Assembly: GCA_900553315.1 (NCBI GenBank)
Contig: USCW01000043.1
Location: 1-10,559 of the forward strand
Direction of reading: 5' to 3'
DNA length: 10,559 bases
From: an uncultured Eubacteriales bacterium
Lineage (GTDB): Bacteria > Bacillota > Clostridia > Christensenellales > Aristaeellaceae
In this document: positions 6,524 to 10,559 of the stretch, in pieces
Layout: the number at the start of each line of letters is the position of its first letter
Numbering within the stretch: position 1 is the stretch's first letter
Notes under the pieces: generated by a model
Told to the model about the DNA's origin: nothing
The model's database searches: none
Seen by the model: only the letters and a program-made list of their open reading frames with translations
Translations under genes and position numbers: made by a program

Positions 6524-7357
6524 ATGACGATTGGTATTGTCGGCCTCGGCCTGATTGGCGGTTCCCTCGCCCGAACCATCAAGGTGCATACGGATTTTAC
6601 TGTACTGGGACAGGATATTGACCCGCAGACCATGCTGCAAGCCGATTTACTGGGCGCTATCGACGGCACGCTGACGGAGGGAAATCTCGCCGAGTGCGAC
6701 GTGGTGCTGGTTGCCCTGTATCCTGCCGCGATCGTAGCGTGGATCACCGCCCATCAAACACAGTTCAAGCCCGGCGCATGGGTCATCGACTGCGGTGGCG
6801 TGAAGCAAGCTGTCTGCACGCCGCTGAACGCGCTGGCCAAGGACAAGACGTGGCACTTCTGCGGCGGTCACCCCATGGCGGGCCGGGAATTCTCCGGCTT
6901 CCGCTATGCCAAGGACGATCTGTTTGATCGTGCCAGCATGATTCTCACCCCTGTGGCAGGTACGACCCCGGAAACGCTCACTTGGCTGAAGGATTTCTTC
7001 CTGACGCTGGGCTTCCGACGGGTGCAGTTCACCACCCCGCAGGTGCATGACGAAATGATCGCCTATACCTCTCAACTGGCGCATGTGGTGTCCAGCGCCT
7101 ATGTCAAATGTCCCCTTGCTCAGAAGCATCGCGGCTTCTCCGCTGGGAGCTTCGCGGACATGACCCGCGTAGCCCGGCTGAACGAGGGCATGTGGACAGA
7201 GCTGTTTTTCGACAATAAAGAAGCGCTGCTGCCTGAAATCTCCAACCTTGTGGAGAATCTTGCCGCCTATCGAGACGCGATGGCTAACGACGACCGTGAA
7301 ACTATGCGCCGTCTGCTGCGCGAGGGTCGTGAAGTGAAGGAGAAGCTGGAGGAATAA
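6524..7357 (+). CDS. tyrA: Prephenate dehydrogenase, TyrA family (277 aa)
   Basis: The enzyme oxidatively decarboxylates prephenate to 4-hydroxyphenylpyruvate in cytosolic tyrosine synthesis. The N-terminal Rossmann fold has GLGLIGGS (7-14). The acidic D31 in GQDIDP, at the end of the second strand, suggests NAD+ rather than NADP+. Family motifs follow: DCGGVK (89-94), GGHPMAGRE (114-122), TSQLAHVVSSAYV (182-194, with H186 at the family's conserved His), and GFSAGSFADMTRVA (204-217), whose Arg is expected to bind substrate. The helical C-terminal dimer domain is complete, and no ACT domain follows, so tyrosine feedback through ACT is not expected. GAAGGAAGG lies close before the ATG. An overlapping out-of-frame ATG at 6513 is not used. 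No other aromatic-pathway gene is in the window. The preceding terminator implies a promoter in 6473-6520, but I find only weak candidates there. Confidence 0.93.
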   Translation: MTIGIVGLGLIGGSLARTIKVHTDFTVLGQDIDPQTMLQADLLGAIDGTLTEGNLAECDVVLVALYPAAIVAWITAHQTQFKPGAWVIDCGGVKQAVCTPLNALAKDKTWHFCGGHPMAGREFSGFRYAKDDLFDRASMILTPVAGTTPETLTWLKDFFLTLGFRRVQFTTPQVHDEMIAYTSQLAHVVSSAYVKCPLAQKHRGFSAGSFADMTRVARLNEGMWTELFFDNKEALLPEISNLVENLAAYRDAMANDDRETMRRLLREGREVKEKLEE

Positions 7358-7410
7358 GGAGAAGGCGGCTTTTTCTGCGGTGGGTAGGAAAATCCAACTG
7401 CGGGGCTTAT

Positions 7411-7680
7411 CCTCAGTCATGCGCGTGACAGCTTCCTCTGAGGAGGGAGCCTTTTGGCTGACTTTATCGTACCCCCACCTAGCACGTCCGCGGCGGCTCT
7501 GTCAGCCGCCGTGGACTCACTCAGCCAGCAAGGAACCGCCCCCCGCCTCGCAGGCGGAACCACCTCCGAAAAACATACCCCCTTAAACGCCAGCCGCTCT
7601 TCGGGAGGGGGCCTGGGGGAGGGGCTTCTCGCAGAGAAGCCGCCTCCCCCGGAGTACCCCCGCCTCCCACTCTCCCCCTT
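7411..7680. repeat. Mosaic of hairpin-forming intergenic repeats filling the tyrA-dnaD gap
   Basis: The 338-base gap 7358-7695 has no convincing gene. From 7411 it is built of palindromes: GTCA/TGAC (7416-7419, 7426-7429); GCTTCCTC/GAGGGAGC (7431-7438, 7443-7450); a 12-bp stem with one G-U pair, TCCGCGGCGGCT/AGCCGCCGTGGA (7487-7498, 7504-7515); CCGCC/GGCGG (7543-7547, 7553-7557); and the long palindrome listed next. The module CCTCAGTC...GACAGC...GGAGGGAGCC resembles repeats I know from intergenic regions of gut Clostridia. GTACCCCC(A/G)CCT recurs at 7469 and 7654 as a direct repeat. I find no transposase and no clear promoter in the gap, so the dnaD operon may be read from upstream. Confidence 0.6.
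7615..7650 (-). repeat. Long palindromic repeat, left copy
   Basis: GGGGGAGGGGCTTCTC pairs with GAGAAGCCGCCTCCCCC around the 3-base loop GCA, giving about 16 bp with one bulged base (G7642). The complementary strand closely matches the palindrome at 10520-10559. The similarity runs on past the stem into a GGCG-GGGG-CTC flank (7651-7664). Taken on the minus strand it has the same orientation as the right copy on the plus strand. Confidence 0.6.
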
Positions 7681-7695
7681 GAAAGGAGTGTTTCC

Positions 7696-9204
7696 TTGGG
7701 ACTGTTTGGATTTGACGCGCAGTTTGCCATGTTTGACGCTACGCCGGTGGCAAATCAGTTTATTTTGGAATATATGCCGACCGCACGAGGCGATTATGTG
7801 AAGGTCTACCTGTACGGCCTCATGCAATGCTATCACCCCAGCAGCGATATGACGCTGGAACAGATCAGTCATGACCTCAACTTGACCATGGAAGAGGTGC
7901 TGGCCGCCTACCGGCATTGGGAGCGCCGCGGCCTTGTCCGCCGCGTCAGCGATAACCCGCCGCAGTTCGTCTATGTCAACGTCTACCAGCAGTTCTTCAA
8001 CCGCGATGCCACCCCGCGTGACCTCGCTTATGAGGATTTCGCAGAATCCCTCTACGCCGCCTTTGGCGATGACCGCAAGCTCCATGGCAGCGAAACCACC
8101 CTCGCCTATGAATGGGTCGAGGATATGGGTCTCCCGCAAGAGGTCGTGCTCATGCTCATCAATTATATGATCGCTAACCATGGCAAGCATTTCAGCTTTA
8201 CCACGGCGCAGAAAAAAGCCACCGAGCTGGCGGCGGCCCATGTGCAGACCATCGAGGAAGCCGAGGAAATCCTCAGCCGGGAAAAGAAGATCGAAGAGGG
8301 TCTGAAGCGCCTTATTCGCCGCTTTGGTCGTCCCCGTCCCGCCAGCACCGATGAACGCAATATGTATACCAAGTGGGTCAAGGAATGGGGCTTCACCCCC
8401 GAGGCCATTGAGGCCGCCTGTGTGGAAACCCTGAACGGCGAACCCACCATGAAATACCTCAACGGCATTTTGCAGGGAATGCGCGAACGCTCCGGCGGCG
8501 CATTGACCTCCGCCACGCAGGTCGAAAAGCTCCGCCAGGGCGAACAGGAGCAGTATGCCCCTCTCAAGGCGCTGCTTCGCGTCATGAATGCCCCGGGCGT
8601 GTCCATCAATGAGGGCACCCTTGAGTTGTATAGCCAAATGCGCCAGCTGTACCCCGATGATATTATCCTCATGGCGGGCCGTGCCTGTGCCAAGGTGGGC
8701 GGCGACCTGCCGGACGTGCTGACCACGCTGAGGATTTGGAAGCGGAAGGGACTGCAAACCTCCGCGCAGGTGCAGGCCAGTCTCGATCAGGTAGATCGGC
8801 AAAACACCTTCCTCAGCACGCTGTACGAGCTTTGGGGCCGTCCGGGTCGTCCCTCGGCGGGCGACCGTGCGCTGCTGACCAAGTGGACAAGTGAACTGGG
8901 ATACAACGAAGAGATGATCCTCTTCTGCGCGGCCTATGCCCGGGATGCTGAAAAGCCCATGCCCTATCTGGACAAGCTGCTAACTGCTTACCATGCGCAG
9001 GGCATCACGACCCCCGATCAGGTGGAAGCGGCCCGCTCGACTTTCGCCGCAGAGGCCGCCAGCAATCGTCCCGCCGCACCCGTGCCGCGTCGGCAGGGCA
9101 AAGTGGTGGGCGAGCAGCAATACACTCAGCGAACCTACGAATCCTCAGACGAGCTGCCCGCATGGATGCAGCAGAAGATAAAGGAGCTGAAGGGTGATGC
9201 GTAA
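7696..9204 (+). CDS. DnaD-like replication initiation protein with four tandem DnaD-type helical units, TTG start (502 aa)
   Basis: TTG at 7696 is chosen because AAAGGAG (7682-7688) lies 7 bases before it and translation then opens with MGLFGFDAQFAMFD. Residues ~30-100 read as a winged helix (MTLEQISHDLNLTMEEVLAAYRHWERRGLVRRV). Four helical units of about 82-87 residues follow, at ~116-190, 200-280, 286-362 and 370-448. Units 2 and 4 are clearest: GRP at 211 and 381, and TKW at 225 and 395, are each exactly 170 residues apart. Both units carry a YLxxxL pattern like the end of the DnaD YxxxIxxxW motif. A Pro-rich linker and the helix DELPAWMQQKIKELKG close the protein. DnaD bridges the origin initiator and the helicase loader in Firmicutes primosome assembly. 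B. subtilis DnaD has about 230 residues and one such domain, so this form is expanded. Its stop overlaps the loader gene, which supports joint function. Confidence 0.85.
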   Translation: MGLFGFDAQFAMFDATPVANQFILEYMPTARGDYVKVYLYGLMQCYHPSSDMTLEQISHDLNLTMEEVLAAYRHWERRGLVRRVSDNPPQFVYVNVYQQFFNRDATPRDLAYEDFAESLYAAFGDDRKLHGSETTLAYEWVEDMGLPQEVVLMLINYMIANHGKHFSFTTAQKKATELAAAHVQTIEEAEEILSREKKIEEGLKRLIRRFGRPRPASTDERNMYTKWVKEWGFTPEAIEAACVETLNGEPTMKYLNGILQGMRERSGGALTSATQVEKLRQGEQEQYAPLKALLRVMNAPGVSINEGTLELYSQMRQLYPDDIILMAGRACAKVGGDLPDVLTTLRIWKRKGLQTSAQVQASLDQVDRQNTFLSTLYELWGRPGRPSAGDRALLTKWTSELGYNEEMILFCAAYARDAEKPMPYLDKLLTAYHAQGITTPDQVEAARSTFAAEAASNRPAAPVPRRQGKVVGEQQYTQRTYESSDELPAWMQQKIKELKGDA

Positions 9205-10168
9205 CGCGATTTTACGGGAGCTGATGACGGAATATGAGCAGCTTCGCGCCGCGGACGCCATGGAAGAGGAACGCCGCCGCCGGGAGGTTGCCGCCAAGTG
9301 CCCAGAAATTGCCGCATTATTAGAGGAGCGACAGCAGCTGATTTTCCGCGGAGTGCGCAGCGTACTGGCAGGGCAGTCCACGGCGGACAATCTGCCGCAG
9401 CAGATGGAGGTGCTTTCCGGGCAGATCAGCCGCCTATTAAAGCAGAACGGCTATGCAGCGGACTATCTGGACCCGGTATATCGCTGTACCCAGTGCAAGG
9501 ACACGGGCTATGTAGGCGACACGGTGCGGGAGATGTGCGACTGCATGAAAAGCCGCTATTACGCCCGGTTATATCGCCGTGTGGGGCTTTCGGAGAAGGG
9601 TGAGCAATCCTTTGAGAACTACAGCGAGCAGCTTTTTTCGGATGCGCCGCTCCCCCATCAGCCCATCAGTCAGCGCCAATGTATGGGAATGCTGCGGGAC
9701 ATTTGCGAGGAATATGCCGACACGTATCCGCACGCCCGCACGCCCGATCTGCTTTTAATGGGACAGAGTGGGCTTGGCAAGACGTTTCTGATGCACGCGA
9801 TGGCGAAGCGGTTATTGGATCGCGGGCTGAATGTATTGATGCTGAGCGCTTATCGTTTTCTGGATATTGCGCGGAAGGCATATTTCTCCAACAACACAGG
9901 CGAGTTAGACACGCTGATGGAGACGGACGTACTGATGCTGGACGATTTAGGCAGCGAGCCTTTGATGGAGAACATCACGATCGTGCAGCTTTTCAATCTC
10001 ATCAATGAGCGTCAGACCTCCGGGAAGGGCACGGTCATCAGCACGAACCTGAACGCGACGGAGCTACAGGCGCGCTACACGGAGCGCATTGCGTCCCGCT
10101 TATTAGACCCGCGTCAATGCACGCTGCTGCAATTTTTAGGCGACGATGTTCGCAGGAGGAAGGCATGA
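9194..10168 (+). CDS. DnaI/DnaC-type helicase-loader AAA+ ATPase (324 aa)
   Basis: The protein has a helical N-terminal part (1-90) and a zinc-binding cluster C98-x2-C101 and C115-x-C117 in YRCTQCKDTGYV...MCDCMK. The AAA+ core has Walker A GQSGLGKT (190-197), Walker B VLMLDD (246-251), sensor-1 STNLN (283-287) and the ERIASRLL arginine region (297-304). This order matches DnaI/DnaC loaders, which place the replicative helicase on DNA. The zinc cluster and the DnaD neighbour argue against IstB of transposons, since no transposase is near. Either GTG at 9194 or ATG at 9197 could be the start. GGAG (9183-9186) lies 7 or 10 bases away respectively, and both starts overlap the dnaD-like stop at 9202-9204. 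The 3' end overlaps the next gene by ATGA. A phage origin is possible in principle, but no other phage gene is seen. Confidence 0.9.
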   Translation: MMRNAILRELMTEYEQLRAADAMEEERRRREVAAKCPEIAALLEERQQLIFRGVRSVLAGQSTADNLPQQMEVLSGQISRLLKQNGYAADYLDPVYRCTQCKDTGYVGDTVREMCDCMKSRYYARLYRRVGLSEKGEQSFENYSEQLFSDAPLPHQPISQRQCMGMLRDICEEYADTYPHARTPDLLLMGQSGLGKTFLMHAMAKRLLDRGLNVLMLSAYRFLDIARKAYFSNNTGELDTLMETDVLMLDDLGSEPLMENITIVQLFNLINERQTSGKGTVISTNLNATELQARYTERIASRLLDPRQCTLLQFLGDDVRRRKA

Positions 10169-10503
10169 ACATTCAGATTTACGCGGTCAAGAAGAACTTT
10201 GACCAGCAGAAGGCGGAGCGGTATTTCAAGGAGCGCCGCATTCCCGTGCAGATGATGGACATGAAGAAGCACAAGCTGGGTCGCCGGGAGTTGGAGGTTT
10301 TCGCCCGGGCCATTGGTGCGCAAAACCTGATCGACCGCGAAGACAAAAAGGTCAAGGAGCATCCTGCCTGTTACTACAATCAGGACGCAATGATTCTCGA
10401 CGCGATCCTCGAGACTCCATGGCTCCTTCGCAGTCCCATTGTTCGCAACGCCGCCAAAGTCACCGTCGGCTACTGCCCAGAAGTATGGGAAACGTGGGAG
10501 TGA
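10165..10503 (+). CDS. ArsC/Spx-fold small protein lacking the catalytic cysteine (112 aa)
   Basis: The ATG at 10165 overlaps the loader's TGA (ATGA), with AGGAGGAAGG just before it. The protein begins MNIQIYAVKKNFDQQKAERY. The order strand, loop, helix, the segment AIGAQNLIDR (49-58) and the cis-Pro-type motif LLRSPIVRN (87-95) match the thioredoxin-like ArsC/Spx/YffB family. In those proteins the first loop carries the reactive Cys (as in YGIKNCDT); here that position aligns with Asn11. The remaining Cys residues, C69 and C104, lie elsewhere. Arsenate reduction is therefore unlikely. The protein may instead bind a partner, as Spx binds RNA polymerase, but that is inference. It is the last gene of the dnaD-loader operon, and a strong palindrome follows. 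Confidence 0.83.
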   Translation: MNIQIYAVKKNFDQQKAERYFKERRIPVQMMDMKKHKLGRRELEVFARAIGAQNLIDREDKKVKEHPACYYNQDAMILDAILETPWLLRSPIVRNAAKVTVGYCPEVWETWE

Positions 10504-10519
10504 GGCGTGGGGGAGCTCT

Positions 10520-10559
10520 GGGGGAGAGGCCGCTTCTCTAAGAGAAGCGCCTCTCCCCC
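10520..10559 (+). repeat. Long palindromic repeat, right copy, possible terminator, cut by window end
   Basis: GGGGGAGAGGC and GCTTCTCT pair with AGAGAAGC and GCCTCTCCCCC to make a stem of about 19 bp with C10530 bulged. It starts 17 bases after the ArsC-like stop. It is a second copy, in opposite orientation, of the palindrome at 7615-7650, and the similarity extends into the flank 10504-10519. It could end transcription of the operon, but any T-run lies beyond the window, so a terminator role is not shown. Confidence 0.6.

Noticed and set aside
7411..7680. CRISPR array
   Set aside because: The repeats are palindromes of differing sequence without constant-length spacers, and no cas gene is present.
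7417..8802. A long minus-strand open frame (about 460 codons) opposite the dnaD-like gene
   Set aside because: It is a GC-rich antisense shadow: the composition is unlike any domain I recognise, it has no credible SD, and it crosses the repeat-filled gap. The plus strand carries a clear protein family with a good SD.
9194..10168. IstB-type transposition helper or prophage replication gene
   Set aside because: The N-terminal zinc cluster and the DnaD-like partner fit a chromosomal loader. No transposase, terminal repeats of an insertion sequence, or phage structural or integrase genes are seen.
10165..10503. Functional arsenate reductase
   Set aside because: The reactive cysteine position is Asn and there are no ars operon neighbours.

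Overview
This window looks like a chromosomal segment of a GC-rich member of the Clostridia (Firmicutes), probably a gut-type Oscillospiraceae or relative. The reasons are the strong SD sequences, two TTG starts, a DnaD-type protein next to a DnaI/DnaC-type helicase loader, a Cys-bearing sensor region on a GGDEF/HD-GYP protein, and short palindromic intergenic repeats of kinds I associate with these genomes. The assignment is inference from style and gene content, not a database match. I see no tRNA, rRNA, CRISPR array, transposase, integrase or recognisable defence system.

Left part, minus strand (1-2939). A c-di-GMP signalling gene (865-2850) has its own near-consensus promoter. It lies upstream of a gene for the membrane enzyme that begins exopolysaccharide assembly (1-687, cut by the window edge), which has a separate extended -10 promoter. 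Between them are two related palindromic repeats. One of them overlaps the 3' end of the signalling gene and encodes its last residues. The signalling protein carries both a c-di-GMP synthase domain and an HD-GYP phosphodiesterase domain, joined by a receiver domain.

Middle part, plus strand (3059-6472). A divergently transcribed, orphan solute-binding-like protein (3059-4141, TTG start) is followed by a gene for a large surface protein (4368-6419). The surface protein has four beta-sandwich repeats, one membrane segment and a charged cytoplasmic tail. It has its own promoter, a structured leader and a clear intrinsic terminator. The two may form a membrane-associated unit, but nothing in the sequence proves it.

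Right part, plus strand (6524-10559). Prephenate dehydrogenase (tyrA, 6524-7357) is followed by a 338-base gap packed with hairpin-forming repeats. After it comes a tightly packed operon of a DnaD-like protein, a DnaI/DnaC-like ATPase and a small ArsC/Spx-fold protein with no catalytic cysteine. The first two would together load the replicative helicase. The third is of unknown role. The operon is bracketed by two copies of one palindromic repeat in opposite orientation. The second copy is cut by the window end and may also act as the terminator.

Most genes belong to known families. The parts most worth a second look are the four-unit DnaD protein, the repeat that encodes a protein C-terminus, the hairpin between SD and start codon at 4331-4370, and the inverted repeats around the helicase-loading operon.
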